Assembly (NCBI RefSeq): GCF_000832305.1
Contig: NZ_CP010536.1
Coordinates: forward strand, 3,286,001 to 3,350,000
Direction of reading: 5' to 3'
Source: Cupriavidus basilensis
GTDB taxonomy: Bacteria > Pseudomonadota > Gammaproteobacteria > Burkholderiales > Burkholderiaceae
DNA length: 64,000 nucleotides
The first letter of the stretch is position 1, and every line of letters begins with the position of its first letter. Shown here one piece after another: positions 41,612-50,695 of the stretch. A program made the translations under genes and the position numbers. The notes beneath the pieces are model-generated. The model made no database searches and was not told the DNA's origin. It saw only the letters and a list, made by a program, of their open reading frames with translations.

Positions 41612-42487
41612 ATGAGCAACCACAAGGGATGCCCGATGTCGGGCGCAGGCGCCACAGAGACCAGCGATGCCAGCTGGCATGACGCCCAGATGGATTTCGC
41701 CAAGGACATGAGCTACGGCGATTACCTGGCGCTGGACCAGATTCTCAACGCCCAGCATCCGCTCTCGCCCGAGCACAACGAGATGCTGTTCATCGTGCAG
41801 CACCAGACCAGCGAGCTGTGGATGAAGCTGGCGCTGCACGAGCTGCGCGCCGCGCGCGAATGCGTGCGCCAGGACCAGCTGCCACCCGCGTTCAAGATGC
41901 TCACGCGAGTCTCGCGCATCATGGAGCAACTGGTGCAGGCGTGGAACGTGCTAGCCACGATGACGCCGCCGGAGTACTCGGCGATGCGCCCTTACCTGGG
42001 GATGTCGTCTGGTTTCCAGTCATTCCAGTACCGCGAGATCGAGTTCATCCTCGGCAACAAGAACGCGGCCATGCTGCGCCCGCATGCGCACCAGCCGCAG
42101 CACCTGGCGCTGCTGGAAGAAGCCCTGCGCACGCCGTCGCTGTATGACGAAGCGATCCGCCTGATGGCGCGGCGCGGCTTTGCCATCGATGCGGCCTGCA
42201 TCGAGCGGGACTGGACCAGGCCGGCCGGCGAGAACGCCTCGGTGGAAGCGGCATGGCTGGAGGTCTATCGCAAGCCCGAGGCGCACTGGGAGCTGTATGA
42301 ACTAGGCGAGAAGTTCGTCGACCTGGAAGATGCTTTCCGGCAGTGGCGCTTCCGCCATGTCACCACCGTGGAACGCGTGATCGGCTTCAAGCGCGGCACC
42401 GGCGGCACCGAAGGCGTCAGCTACCTGCGCAAGATGCTCGACGTGGTGCTGTTCCCGGAGTTGTGGAAGCTGCGCACGGATCTGTAA
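41612..42487 (+). CDS. kynA: Tryptophan 2,3-dioxygenase
   Basis: This 291-residue heme enzyme oxidises L-tryptophan to N-formylkynurenine. The conserved [46 protein letters not shown] supplies substrate-binding residues, and the region [18 protein letters not shown] follows. [30 protein letters not shown] includes the proximal heme histidine of this family. It is the last gene of the kynBUA operon, starting 13 bases after kynU, and ends before a symmetric hairpin. Together the operon turns tryptophan into anthranilate; no anthranilate-degrading genes are in the window. Confidence 0.96.
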   Translation: MSNHKGCPMSGAGATETSDASWHDAQMDFAKDMSYGDYLALDQILNAQHPLSPEHNEMLFIVQHQTSELWMKLALHELRAARECVRQDQLPPAFKMLTRVSRIMEQLVQAWNVLATMTPPEYSAMRPYLGMSSGFQSFQYREIEFILGNKNAAMLRPHAHQPQHLALLEEALRTPSLYDEAIRLMARRGFAIDAACIERDWTRPAGENASVEAAWLEVYRKPEAHWELYELGEKFVDLEDAFRQWRFRHVTTVERVIGFKRGTGGTEGVSYLRKMLDVVLFPELWKLRTDL

Positions 42488-42516
42488 ACGGGGCAGAAGC
42501 AGGCAGTATTGGCATC

Positions 42517-42542
42517 GCGGCACCGGCCAGGGCCGGTGCCGC
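42517..42542. terminator. Bidirectional hairpin between kynA and the IclR gene
   Basis: GCGGCACCGGCC pairs with GGCCGGTGCCGC, a 12-base inverted repeat with a two-base centre, between convergent genes. There is no T-run, so termination strength is uncertain. Confidence 0.55.
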
Positions 42543-42548
42543 CTCGCT

Positions 42549-43364
42549 TCAGAGCGCCGGGTCCGACAGCCGCGCCGCCAGCGCGCGCAAGGCCGGCGCC
42601 AGCTTGTCGTGAAACACCGCTTCCTCGACCGAGCCATAGGACGCACTGCAACTCAGCATGTGCAGCTCCTTCTCCCCCACCGGACGGAATGCCACCGCGC
42701 ATGCGTGGATGGCCGGGTGCCAGTCGCGGAACGACGCCGCATAGCCCAGGGTCGACGCCTGCTCCACCGTGGCGCGCATGGCCGCCTCCTGGGTTTTCCA
42801 CTGTTCGGGATAGGCCAGGGCAAACTCCGCCAGCACCCGTTCGCGCTTGGCCGCCGGCAAGGCCGCCAGGTAAGCCCGGCCCATGGAACTCGATACCAGC
42901 GAGAGCCGCGACCCCACGCCCAGCCCCAGCATCACGCCTGCATCGTTGCGGATCGATTCAAGATAGATCACCTCCATGCGCTCGCGCTTGCCCAGCGAGA
43001 CCGACACGCCGTAAGCCTGCGCGAACGCCAGCATGTGCGGGCGCGCCAGCGTCACCACATTGGACGCGGACAGGTAGGAATAGCCTAGCGCCAGCACGCC
43101 GGCATCGAGTGCGTACTTGCCCAGGCTATCGTCGTAGCGCAGGTAGCCCAGTTGCACCAGTGTGCCGGCCAGCCGGCTCACTGTGGCTTTGGGAAAGCCC
43201 GTGCGGCGCACGAAATCCTGGTTGCCCAGCATCGACTCGCCAGTGCGAAAGCAACGCAGCAGCTCAAGGCCGCGCGCCAGCGCGGCAACAAAATTGGGAT
43301 CGCTCTCGCGCGGTGTGGCGCTGGCGGCATCCGCCGCAGGCGTGGCTTGCGATTCAGTGGCCAA
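42549..43364 (-). CDS. IclR-family regulator of gcdH
   Basis: This 271-residue protein is an IclR-type regulator. The winged helix-turn-helix spans FVAALARGLELLRCFRTGESMLGNQDFVRRTGFPKATVSRLAGTLVQLGYL, followed by an effector domain with LVSSSMGRAYLAALP and the C-terminal CAVAFRPVGEKELHMLSCSA. It is divergent from glutaryl-CoA dehydrogenase and a perfect palindrome lies in between. Its ligand is unknown; position suggests glutaryl-CoA or a related intermediate. It is convergent with kynA and has no clear role in kyn regulation. Confidence 0.9.
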   Translation of the reverse strand: MATESQATPAADAASATPRESDPNFVAALARGLELLRCFRTGESMLGNQDFVRRTGFPKATVSRLAGTLVQLGYLRYDDSLGKYALDAGVLALGYSYLSASNVVTLARPHMLAFAQAYGVSVSLGKRERMEVIYLESIRNDAGVMLGLGVGSRLSLVSSSMGRAYLAALPAAKRERVLAEFALAYPEQWKTQEAAMRATVEQASTLGYAASFRDWHPAIHACAVAFRPVGEKELHMLSCSASYGSVEEAVFHDKLAPALRALAARLSDPAL

Positions 43365-43403
43365 AAGTGATCTCCGCGGAATGGATGGAGGCAGCGCGCC
43401 CTA

Positions 43404-43431
43404 TTGCATGGATCGCGCATTGCGATATACT
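43404..43431 (+). promoter_or_regulatory. Promoter of gcdH
   Basis: TTGCAT at 43404-43409 and TATACT at 43426-43431 are separated by 16 bases, a good sigma-70-type promoter pointing at gcdH. Transcription would start around 43438, shortly before the palindrome at 43449. Confidence 0.6.
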
Positions 43432-43448
43432 ACATCATCGGAACACAG

Positions 43449-43463
43449 TTCCGCAATGCGGAA
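43449..43463. promoter_or_regulatory. IclR-type operator TTCCGCA-A-TGCGGAA
   Basis: A perfect 15-base palindrome with seven-base arms and a one-base centre lies just downstream of the gcdH promoter and between gcdH and its divergent IclR gene. Position fits a repressor that blocks transcription. A partial copy, GGAACACAGTTCC, overlaps it at the left. Confidence 0.65.
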
Positions 43464-43579
43464 CCGCAAAAGCACCACGGCGGACCGCGGAATGCGCCGA
43501 TACTTCCTGAATTCAGGGTTGGCTCGCGAGGCCGCCCATTCCGATCTGCACTAGACCTGCACTACCGAAGGAGACCTAC

Positions 43580-44773
43580 ATGGCTGCCAACGCCGAATTC
43601 CACTGGGCTGACCCGCTGTTGCTGGACGACCAGCTGAGCGCCGACGAGCGCATGGTGCGCGACGCCGCCCTGGCCTATTGCCAGGACAAGCTCGCCCCGC
43701 GCGTACTGCAATCGTTCCGCAATGAGAAGACCGACATCGAGATCTTCCGCGAGATGGGCGAGCTGGGCCTGCTCGGCCCCACCATTCCCGAGGAATACGG
43801 CGGCCCCGGCCTGAACTACGTGGCCTACGGCCTGATCGCGCGCGAAGTGGAGCGGGTGGATTCGGGCTATCGCTCGATGATGAGCGTGCAGTCGTCGCTG
43901 GTGATGGTGCCCATCCACGAATTCGGCAGCGAAGCGCAGAAGCAGAAATACCTGCCTAAGCTGGCAACCGGCGAGTGGATCGGCTGCTTCGGCCTGACCG
44001 AGCCGAACCACGGTTCCGACCCGGGCTCCATGATCACGCGCGCCAAGAAGGTGGCAGGCGGCTATGAGCTGTCCGGGGCCAAGATGTGGATCACCAACTC
44101 GCCCATCGCCGACGTCTTCGTGGTGTGGGGCAAGCTGGTCGGCGACGACGGCAAGGAAGCGATCCGCGGCTTTATCCTCGAAAAGGGCTGGAAGGGCCTG
44201 TCGGCACCTGCCATCCACGGCAAGGTTGGCCTGCGCACCTCGATCACCGGCGAAATCGTCATGGACCAGGTGTTCGTGCCGGAAGAGAACCTGATGCCGG
44301 GCGTGTCCGGCCTGAAGGGTCCCTTCACCTGCCTGAACTCGGCCCGCTATGGCATCGCCTGGGGCGCCCTGGGCGCCGCCGAGTTCTGCTGGCACACCGC
44401 GCGCCAGTACACGCTGGACCGCAAGCAGTTCGGCCGCCCGCTGGCCGCCAACCAGCTGGTGCAGAAGAAGCTGGCCGACATGCAGACCGAGATCACGCTG
44501 GGCCTGCAAGGCTGCCTGCGCCTGGGCCGCATGAAGGACGAAGGCACCGCTGCGGTGGAAATCACCTCGATCATGAAGCGCAATTCCTGCGGCAAGTCGC
44601 TGGACATCGCCCGCGTGGCGCGCGACATGCTCGGCGGCAACGGCATCTCGGACGAGTTCGGCGTGATCCGTCACGTGGTCAACCTCGAAGTGGTCAACAC
44701 TTACGAAGGCACCCATGACATCCACGCGCTGATTCTGGGCCGCGCCCAGACCGGCATCCAGGCGTTCTTCTAA
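43580..44773 (+). CDS. gcdH: Glutaryl-CoA dehydrogenase
   Basis: This 397-residue FAD enzyme converts glutaryl-CoA to crotonyl-CoA with decarboxylation, in lysine and related degradation. It starts [100 protein letters not shown] is diagnostic, and the catalytic base is Glu376 in [25 protein letters not shown]. All key residues are intact, unlike the dehydrogenase-like protein at 34509. It is divergent from its IclR regulator and ends before the hairpin used by the peroxiredoxin gene. A GGAG ribosome binding site precedes the ATG. Confidence 0.95.
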   Translation: MAANAEFHWADPLLLDDQLSADERMVRDAALAYCQDKLAPRVLQSFRNEKTDIEIFREMGELGLLGPTIPEEYGGPGLNYVAYGLIAREVERVDSGYRSMMSVQSSLVMVPIHEFGSEAQKQKYLPKLATGEWIGCFGLTEPNHGSDPGSMITRAKKVAGGYELSGAKMWITNSPIADVFVVWGKLVGDDGKEAIRGFILEKGWKGLSAPAIHGKVGLRTSITGEIVMDQVFVPEENLMPGVSGLKGPFTCLNSARYGIAWGALGAAEFCWHTARQYTLDRKQFGRPLAANQLVQKKLADMQTEITLGLQGCLRLGRMKDEGTAAVEITSIMKRNSCGKSLDIARVARDMLGGNGISDEFGVIRHVVNLEVVNTYEGTHDIHALILGRAQTGIQAFF

Positions 44774-44812
44774 AGCACGCCGCCCGGGCCCGCCCGCTCT
44801 CTCGCAAGAAAT

Positions 44813-44839
44813 AAAAAGGCCCGGCTGCGAAGCCGGGCC
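44813..44839 (-). terminator. Intrinsic terminator of the peroxiredoxin gene
   Basis: A nine-base-pair GGCCCGGCT/AGCCGGGCC stem with a GCGA loop carries its poly-T on the minus strand (TTTTTAT), so it terminates the leftward peroxiredoxin transcript. From the plus strand there is no T-run. Confidence 0.8.
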
Positions 44840-44932
44840 AAGCACACGACCAAGGAGAGACGACGGGCGAGCCCATCGTTGTACAACACCGGTGCGCCGG
44901 CCCGGCGCTACGCGCCCTGGCCGGCCGCTTGC

Positions 44933-45571
44933 TTACTTGTTGGGTTGCGGCGTGAGCCGCAGGTAAGGCCGCACGGCCTTGTATCCCTTCGGAAATTTCT
45001 GCTTTATCACGTCCTCGTCCTTCAGCGAGGGCACAATCACCACATCCTCGCCGTCCTGCCAGTTGCCCGGCGTGGCAACGCTATGGCTGTCGGTGAGCTG
45101 CAGCGAATCGATCACCCGCAGGATCTCATTGAAGTTGCGCCCGGTGCTGGCCGGGTAGGTGATGGTCAGCCGCACCTTCTTGTCCGGGTCGATCACAAAC
45201 AGCGATCGCACCGTGAAGGTCGCGTTCGCATTGGGGTGAATCATGTCGTACAGCTCGGAAACCTCGCGGTCGCCATCGGCGATGATGGGGAAATTGACCG
45301 TGGTACCCTGGGTCTCGTTGATATCCTTGATCCACTCTCGATGGGACTCGACAGGATCGACCGACAGTGCGATGACTTTGACATTGCGCTTGGCAAAATC
45401 ACCCTTCAGCTTCGCCGTCAGGCCGAGTTCGGTCGTGCAGACCGGTGTGAAATCGGCCGGGTGCGAGAAAAGCACGCCCCAACTGTCGCCCAGCCATTGA
45501 TGAAAGCGAATCGGGCCTTCACTGGAATCCTGTTCGAAATCCGGCGCGATGTCACCGAGACGTAGAGCCAT
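44933..45571 (-). CDS. 1-Cys peroxiredoxin (Prx6-type)
   Basis: This 212-residue peroxiredoxin reduces hydrogen and alkyl peroxides in the cytoplasm. The motif SHPADFTPVCTTELG puts the peroxidatic cysteine at Cys45; no resolving cysteine is seen at the expected 2-Cys position, so it is a 1-Cys (Prx6-type) enzyme. NFPIIADGDREVSELYDMIHPNAN and RNFNEILRVIDSLQL follow, with a C-terminal GWKAVRPY-like end, here GYKAVRPYLRL. The start at 45571 has GAGGAGA upstream; the frame continues upstream without similarity. It is divergent from the DUF883 gene. Confidence 0.95.
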   Translation of the reverse strand: MALRLGDIAPDFEQDSSEGPIRFHQWLGDSWGVLFSHPADFTPVCTTELGLTAKLKGDFAKRNVKVIALSVDPVESHREWIKDINETQGTTVNFPIIADGDREVSELYDMIHPNANATFTVRSLFVIDPDKKVRLTITYPASTGRNFNEILRVIDSLQLTDSHSVATPGNWQDGEDVVIVPSLKDEDVIKQKFPKGYKAVRPYLRLTPQPNK

Positions 45572-45735
45572 GCGGGTCTCCTCAAGAGGCAAAATAGGGT
45601 TGAACCACTCTAGTGCGATTGCGATCCAACCCAAACGAATATAAAGTCACTACAAAATCACCTTTTTGTATTAAGACCTTTGTTAAGACCTTTGTCCTGC
45701 GTCACAGTCCTGCACGCTGTGTCGGACTCGTGGTG

Positions 45736-45765
45736 TTGAAACCACGGCGGTTCCCCGCATATGCT
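45736..45765 (+). promoter_or_regulatory. Promoter of the DUF883 gene
   Basis: TTGAAA at 45736-45741 and TATGCT at 45760-45765 are separated by 18 bases. The relatives of this gene in enterobacteria are stationary-phase genes, and the -10 region CATATGCTAGT would fit sigma-S recognition. The ATG at 45761 lies within the -10 box and so is not the start. Confidence 0.5.
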
Positions 45766-45811
45766 AGTAAAGAGGGCGAGAAGCTGCCCGACAACGTGCG
45801 GGGAAGGCAAA

Positions 45812-46129
45812 ATGTCACAATCCGAAACCACCGCCCGCAAACAGGAGAAACTGATGAGCGATGTCAAGACCGTTTTGTCCGATGCCGAAGAACTGCTTAA
45901 GCAAGCGGCCTCGACCACAGGCGAGAAAGCTGCCGAACTGCGTGAGCGCGGCATGGGCCTGCTGAAACAAGCCAAGGAAAAGGCCCAAGACCTTCAGGAC
46001 GCCGTGGTCACCAAGAGCAAGGCGGCCGCACGTGCCACCGACGATTACGTCCATGACCATCCGTGGCGCGCAGTCGGCGTTGCCGCCGGCGTCGGCCTGC
46101 TGATCGGCCTATTGCTGAACCGCAAGTAA
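45812..46129 (+). CDS. DUF883/ElaB-YqjD-family ribosome-associated membrane protein
   Basis: This 105-residue protein belongs to the DUF883 family (YqjD, ElaB, YgaM). A lysine- and glutamate-rich helical region is followed by a C-terminal hydrophobic anchor at about residues 83-100, ending LLIGLLLNRK. DYVHDHPWRAVGVAAGVGLLIG is the family signature. YqjD is known to bind stationary-phase ribosomes at the inner membrane. Two starts are possible: 45812, with GGGAAGG upstream, or 45854, which has AGGAGA upstream. It is followed by two membrane-protein genes typical of this cluster. Confidence 0.88.
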   Translation: MSQSETTARKQEKLMSDVKTVLSDAEELLKQAASTTGEKAAELRERGMGLLKQAKEKAQDLQDAVVTKSKAAARATDDYVHDHPWRAVGVAAGVGLLIGLLLNRK

Positions 46130-46299
46130 TTCGCCCGGCCGCAGGCCTCGCGCATGAACCCGAACGCCTTGCACCTGGGCCAACGCATGTCGCGGCGCAG
46201 TGCCAGGCAACGCCCCGCCAGCGGTCGCGCACCGCTGGCGGGGTTCCCCGTCTGCAGCAGGTGCGGCGCTTCGCCGCTGCACGCCTTCGCCGGAATTGA

Positions 46300-46680
46300 A
46301 TGAGCGATCCCACCTCTTCCCCCAAGTTTATGGATGCCCTGCGCAGCCTGGCAGGATCACTGGTGGCAATGGTGCAGACTCGCCTTGAACTTGCCAGTGT
46401 CGAACTCGCGGAAGAACGCTCCCGGCTGATGAGGATGGCCTTGCTGGCCTGTTTCGGCCTGGTGTTCTTTGGCTTGGCCATGGTGACACTGACCGTCTTG
46501 ATCGCCATCGTGTTCTGGGACACCTACCGCTGGCAGGCCCTGGGCGTGCTGGTTGCGTTGTACCTGGCCGCCTGCGCAATCTGCCTCGCGGTTGCCCGCC
46601 ATCTGGCGCGCAATGCCCCGCCCCTGTTCGAAGCGACGCTGGCCGAGATCGATAAAGACCGGGAGATCCTGCGCCGATGA
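46300..46680 (+). CDS. YqjE-like phage-holin-family membrane protein
   Basis: This 126-residue protein matches the YqjE/phage holin 3-6 family. A helical head SLAGSLVAMVQTRLELASVELAEERSRL is followed by two long hydrophobic segments near residues 45-68 and 76-96. It lies 170 bases after the DUF883 gene and overlaps the next gene by four bases. The enterobacterial yqjCDEK cluster has the same order. It is probably a small inner-membrane protein acting with the DUF883 protein; its function is not established. Confidence 0.85.
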   Translation: MSDPTSSPKFMDALRSLAGSLVAMVQTRLELASVELAEERSRLMRMALLACFGLVFFGLAMVTLTVLIAIVFWDTYRWQALGVLVALYLAACAICLAVARHLARNAPPLFEATLAEIDKDREILRR

Positions 46681-47183
46681 GCACACCACACACCCCAGGC
46701 GAGCCGGCCGACGACGCGCCTGGCACCGCATCCCCCTCCAAAGCGCCTCGCTCGCACCAACGCCCCGTACGTTTCGCGCGGGAGGTGCGCCTGCCCCTTG
46801 CCATTCGCAAGGAGCTGCTGATCACGCGCGCCGCGCTTGAGCGCTACGACTGCGCCCAGGCGCTCCATCACGTCCGTGGCAGCGCGACCCGCCTTGGCCG
46901 CTTCAGCACCTGGCTGCCGCGCATGACCCGGCCCGCCTCCTGGCTCAAGCTGCTCGGACTCGCCAAGGACTACCCGATGCTCAGCTCAGCCGTGTCCCTG
47001 GCGCTGCCGCTGCTGCGCAAGACCCCGGTGCTGCGCTGGGGCTGGAAGCTGTCCAAGTTCGGCGCGCTGGCCGCGGCCGGCTACTGGGCCTACGAGACTT
47101 TTCAGAAAAGCTCCGTCCAGGATGCCCGCAAGACCCCGTCCGACACCGTCGACACGGGGTTCCGCGACCCGCTGGTGCGTTAG
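46677..47183 (+). CDS. YqjK-like/DUF3318-type hypothetical protein
   Basis: This 168-residue protein starts in the stop codon of the YqjE-like gene, indicating translational coupling. The N-terminal 40 residues are Pro/Ala-rich and probably disordered. The middle part is basic (REVRLPLAIRKELLITRAALERYDCAQALHH), and a hydrophobic segment AALAAAGYWAYETF lies near residue 130-145. I do not recognise a well-defined function. Position matches the third gene of yqj clusters, but sequence support for YqjK is weak. The protein is likely membrane-associated. Confidence 0.65.
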   Translation: MSTPHTPGEPADDAPGTASPSKAPRSHQRPVRFAREVRLPLAIRKELLITRAALERYDCAQALHHVRGSATRLGRFSTWLPRMTRPASWLKLLGLAKDYPMLSSAVSLALPLLRKTPVLRWGWKLSKFGALAAAGYWAYETFQKSSVQDARKTPSDTVDTGFRDPLVR

Positions 47184-47343
47184 CACCGCGATACGCCATG
47201 CAAGGCCGCCACCTGCGCCGGCCTTGCCTACGGGCCTGCCACACGGCAATGAAGGCAATATGCGCCACGCGCCGCGGCGAGCCGCCGTACGCCACCATGG
47301 CGGCGCGCGCCCCAACGCTTTTTCGACGCAAGGTGACAGCCCA

Positions 47344-48519
47344 ATGACCCAACGTGCGGAAATGCAGCAAAAGGCGTTCTACCTGCTGCTGGCAGTCGTG
47401 TCGATCGCCTTCTGCTTCGTCCTGCGGCCCTTCTTCGGCGCCGTGTTCTGGGGCGCCATCCTGGCCATCATCTTCACGCCGCCCAACAACTGGCTGACCC
47501 GGCGCATGGGCGACCGACGCAACCTGGCATCGCTGACCACGCTGACGCTATGCCTGCTGATCGTCGTGCTGCCGCTGATCTTTGTCACCGGCGCCCTGAT
47601 CCAGGAAGGCAGCACCGTCTACCAGCAGATCAAGTCCGGCCAGCTCAATTTCGGCGCCTACTTCCAGCAAGCCTTGCACGCCCTGCCGCCGTCGGTGACA
47701 AGGGTGCTGGGCCGCTTCGGCCTGACCGATATCAGCGACCTGCAGCAAAAGCTCACCGCGGGGGCCGCCCAGGCCAGCCAGATCCTCGCCGCGCAGGCGC
47801 TCAGCATCGGGCAGAACACCTTCCAGTTCTTGGTCAGCTTTGGCGTGATGCTGTACCTGCTGTTCTTCCTGCTGCGCGATGGCCCGCAGCTTTCCAAGAT
47901 CATCATGCGGGCGATCCCGCTGAGCGAGCCGCACAAGCAGCACCTGCTGCGCAAGTTCACCACCGTGGCCCGAGCCACCGTCAAGGGCAACATCGCCGTA
48001 GCCGCGGTGCAAGGCGCGCTGGGCGGCCTGGCCTTCTGGTTCCTCGGCATCCAGGGCTCGCTGCTGTGGGGTGTGCTGATGGGCTTCCTGTCGCTGCTGC
48101 CCGCGGTGGGCGCCGCACTGATCTGGGGGCCGGTGGGAATCTACTTCCTGCTGACCGGCGACGTGGGCAAGGGCTCCATCCTGATCGGCTTCTGCGCGGT
48201 GGTGATCGGCGCGGTGGACAACGTGCTGCGCCCCATCCTGGTCGGCAAGGACACCCGCATGCCCGATTGGGTAGTGCTGATCTCCACGCTGGGTGGCATG
48301 GCGCTGTTCGGGCTGAGCGGCTTCGTCATCGGCCCGCTGATCGCCGCGCTGTTTATCGCCAGTTGGGACCTGTCCACATCCACGCGGGAAGAAATCGAAC
48401 GCCGGGACGCCGCGCACGACAAGGACCAGCCGCCGCCCCCACCGCCCGCGCCGCCCACAGGCGCAACCGGGCAAGCCAGCGCCCAGGCGCCAGGCCCCGA
48501 GGCGGCGCGTACGGACTGA
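47344..48519 (+). CDS. AI-2E family transporter (YdiK/PerM-like)
   Basis: This 391-residue protein belongs to the AI-2E family of putative permeases. It starts TQRAEMQQKAFYLLLAVVSIAFCFVLRPFFGAVFWGAILAIIF and has about eight hydrophobic segments. The VARATVKGNIAVAAVQGALGGLAFWFLGI and SLLPAVGAALIWGPVGIYFLLTGD regions are the family signature. Despite the family name most members are not autoinducer-2 exporters; some exchange sodium or other ions. The C-terminus is Pro/Gly-rich. The start at 47344 was chosen because it begins the first helix; the frame is open upstream. Confidence 0.88.
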   Translation: MTQRAEMQQKAFYLLLAVVSIAFCFVLRPFFGAVFWGAILAIIFTPPNNWLTRRMGDRRNLASLTTLTLCLLIVVLPLIFVTGALIQEGSTVYQQIKSGQLNFGAYFQQALHALPPSVTRVLGRFGLTDISDLQQKLTAGAAQASQILAAQALSIGQNTFQFLVSFGVMLYLLFFLLRDGPQLSKIIMRAIPLSEPHKQHLLRKFTTVARATVKGNIAVAAVQGALGGLAFWFLGIQGSLLWGVLMGFLSLLPAVGAALIWGPVGIYFLLTGDVGKGSILIGFCAVVIGAVDNVLRPILVGKDTRMPDWVVLISTLGGMALFGLSGFVIGPLIAALFIASWDLSTSTREEIERRDAAHDKDQPPPPPPAPPTGATGQASAQAPGPEAARTD

Positions 48520-48564
48520 GCCGCGGCGCCGCTTGCCGGCCCCAAACACACCAAGGAGTGAGCA

Positions 48565-50460
48565 TTGCGTCAAGACGAACCATCATCCGGTGCACAGGCG
48601 CTGGCAAAGGTGAAGCACTACAGCGTGCGTGAGATGTTCCGCAAACCGGACCGCTCCCAGTTCTCGATCTCGCCGGATGGCCGCCACCTGTCCTTCCTCG
48701 CCCGGCACCAGGGCCGCCAGAACATCTTCGTGCAGGCCATCGACACCGAAGGCAACCTGTTGGGCGAAGCCCGGCCGCTGACCCACGAGAGCGAGCGCGA
48801 CCTGCCCTCGCACACCTGGAAAGGCAACGCGCACATCCTGTACGCGAAGGACTTTGGCGGCGACGAGAACTTTCACGTGCTGTCGGTGCCGATCGACGGC
48901 GGCGAGCCTGTCGACCTGACCCCGTACCCGGGCGTGCGCGCGGAGATCATCGACGATCTCGAGGACGATGACCGCCATATCCTGCTGTCGCACAATAAGC
49001 GCGACCCGGAAGTATTCGACGTGCTGCGCGTCGATGTCATCACGGGCGAGTCCGTGCAGATCGCGGAAAACCCGGGCAACGTGATGAGCTGGGGCACCGA
49101 CCACGCAGGCCGCCTGCGGGTAGCGACCGCCAGCGATGGCGTAAACACCACCCTGCTCTACCGCGATGCCGAGGACGAGCCTTTCCGCCCGATCCTGACC
49201 ACCAACTTCCGCGAGACAGTCTCGCCGCTGTTCTTTACCTTCGACGACAAGCAGCTCTATGTGCAGTCGAATCGCGGCCGCGACAAGACGGCGATATTCG
49301 AGTTCGATCCGCAGACCGCCAAGGAAGGCCGCCTGGTCTTCGAGCACGATGAGGTAGATGTCGGCGGGCTGTCCTACTCGCGGCATCGTCGCGTGCTGAG
49401 CGCCGCCTGGTACACCGACTGGAAGACGCACCGCCATTTCTTCGACGCCCACGCCGGGCAGATCCATGCCGACCTGGAGCGGCAACTGCCGGGCTACGAG
49501 CACCACGTCACCAGCATCACGCGCGACGAAACCCGCATGATCGTCTCCGCCTCGAGCGACAAGACCACCGGCACGCGCTTCCTGTACGACAGCGGCACGC
49601 AAAAGCTGGTCACGCTCGGCAAGGTGCAGCCCTGGCTGGATGAAGCCGACATGGCCGGCATGCAGCCAATCCGTTTCACCTCGCGCGACGGCCTGCAGAT
49701 CCACGGCTACCTGACGCTGCCGGTGGCCAGCGCGGGAGAGCCTGCGCCGCGGGGCCTGCCGCTGGTGGTCAACCCGCACGGCGGCCCGTGGACACGCGAC
49801 GTATGGGGCTTCAACCCCGAGGTGCAGTTGCTGGCCAATCGCGGCTATGCCGTGCTGCAGATCAACTTCCGCGGCTCCACCGGCTACGGTCGCGCATTCT
49901 GGGAGGCGAGCTTCAAGCAGTGGGGCAAGACGATGCAGCACGATATCGACGACGGCGTCGACTGGCTCGTCGCGCAAGGCATCGTGGACCCCAAGCGCAT
50001 CGCGATCTACGGCGCCAGCTATGGCGGCTATGCAACGCTGGCGGGCGTAGCCTTCACGCCGCAGCGCTACGCCGCGGCCATCGACTATGTCGGCGTATCG
50101 AACCTGTTCACGCTGCTCGAGACCATTCCCGCGTACTGGAAACCGATGCTGGACATGCTGCACGAGATGATCGGCAACCCCAACGTGCAAGCCGAGCGCC
50201 AAGCCCTGCACGATGCCTCGCCGGTGTTCTTCGCGGACAAGATCCGCACGCCGCTGCTGGTGGCGCAAGGCGCCAACGATCCGCGCGTCAAGCAGGCGGA
50301 GAGCGACCAGATCGTCCAGGCACTGCGCTCGCGCGGCGTGGATGTGGAATACCTGCTAAAGGAAAACGAGGGCCACGGCTTCCACAACGAGGAAAACACC
50401 TTCGACTTCTACGAAGCCATGGAAGCGTTTCTCGCCAGGCACCTGGCCAGGGAAGGCTGA
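48565..50460 (+). CDS. S9 family prolyl oligopeptidase-like serine peptidase
   Basis: This 631-residue protein is a dipeptidyl/acyl-aminoacyl peptidase of family S9. The first 370 residues form a beta-propeller with repeated WD40-like segments (QFSISPDGRHLSFLARHQGRQNIFV). The C-terminal alpha/beta-hydrolase domain has GASYGGYATLAGVAF with Ser485, GANDPRVK with Asp572, and KENEGHGFHNEENT with His604. VNPHGGPWTRDVWGFNPE holds the oxyanion loop. There is no signal peptide, so it is cytoplasmic. The start is a TTG at 48565 with AAGGAG six bases upstream. It ends before a strong bidirectional hairpin. Confidence 0.93.
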   Translation: MRQDEPSSGAQALAKVKHYSVREMFRKPDRSQFSISPDGRHLSFLARHQGRQNIFVQAIDTEGNLLGEARPLTHESERDLPSHTWKGNAHILYAKDFGGDENFHVLSVPIDGGEPVDLTPYPGVRAEIIDDLEDDDRHILLSHNKRDPEVFDVLRVDVITGESVQIAENPGNVMSWGTDHAGRLRVATASDGVNTTLLYRDAEDEPFRPILTTNFRETVSPLFFTFDDKQLYVQSNRGRDKTAIFEFDPQTAKEGRLVFEHDEVDVGGLSYSRHRRVLSAAWYTDWKTHRHFFDAHAGQIHADLERQLPGYEHHVTSITRDETRMIVSASSDKTTGTRFLYDSGTQKLVTLGKVQPWLDEADMAGMQPIRFTSRDGLQIHGYLTLPVASAGEPAPRGLPLVVNPHGGPWTRDVWGFNPEVQLLANRGYAVLQINFRGSTGYGRAFWEASFKQWGKTMQHDIDDGVDWLVAQGIVDPKRIAIYGASYGGYATLAGVAFTPQRYAAAIDYVGVSNLFTLLETIPAYWKPMLDMLHEMIGNPNVQAERQALHDASPVFFADKIRTPLLVAQGANDPRVKQAESDQIVQALRSRGVDVEYLLKENEGHGFHNEENTFDFYEAMEAFLARHLAREG

Positions 50461-50504
50461 TTTGCGACCGCTCCGCGCCCGAACATCAGGCGCGGGCACA
50501 TGAA

Positions 50505-50541
50505 ACAAAAAAGGCGTAGCGGTTGCCCGCTACGCCTTTTC
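50505..50541. terminator. Bidirectional intrinsic terminator
   Basis: A 12-base-pair stem AAGGCGTAGCGG/CCGCTACGCCTT closes a TTGC loop, with AAAAA on the left and TTTT on the right. It ends both the S9 peptidase gene and the convergent tRNA-Lys transcript. Confidence 0.88.
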
Positions 50542-50548
50542 GCAATGC

Positions 50549-50624
50549 TGGTGGGTCGTGCGTGACTCGAACACGCGACCAACGGATTAAAAGTCCGCTG
50601 CTCTACCGACTGAGCTAACGACCC
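50549..50624 (-). tRNA. tRNA-Lys (anticodon UUU)
   Basis: The minus strand reads GGGTCGTTAGCTCAGTCGGT then AGAGCAGCGGACTTTTAATC and continues to CGACCCACCA. All four arms pair: the acceptor GGGTCGT/ACGACCC, the D arm with GTCGGTA, the anticodon arm with loop CUUUUAA, and the T arm GTTCGAGTC loop. The CCA end is encoded. The anticodon UUU identifies lysine. It is followed in its own direction by the bidirectional terminator. Confidence 0.97.
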
Positions 50625-50695
50625 GGAAAAACTGAAGCCGCGATTATAGGAATATCTTGGCCCTAAAGTCAACCTTTGACCACGAACTACTCGTG

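Noticed and set aside
48583..50268. Long antisense frame over the S9 peptidase
   Set aside because: No family resemblance, and the sense gene has all catalytic residues.
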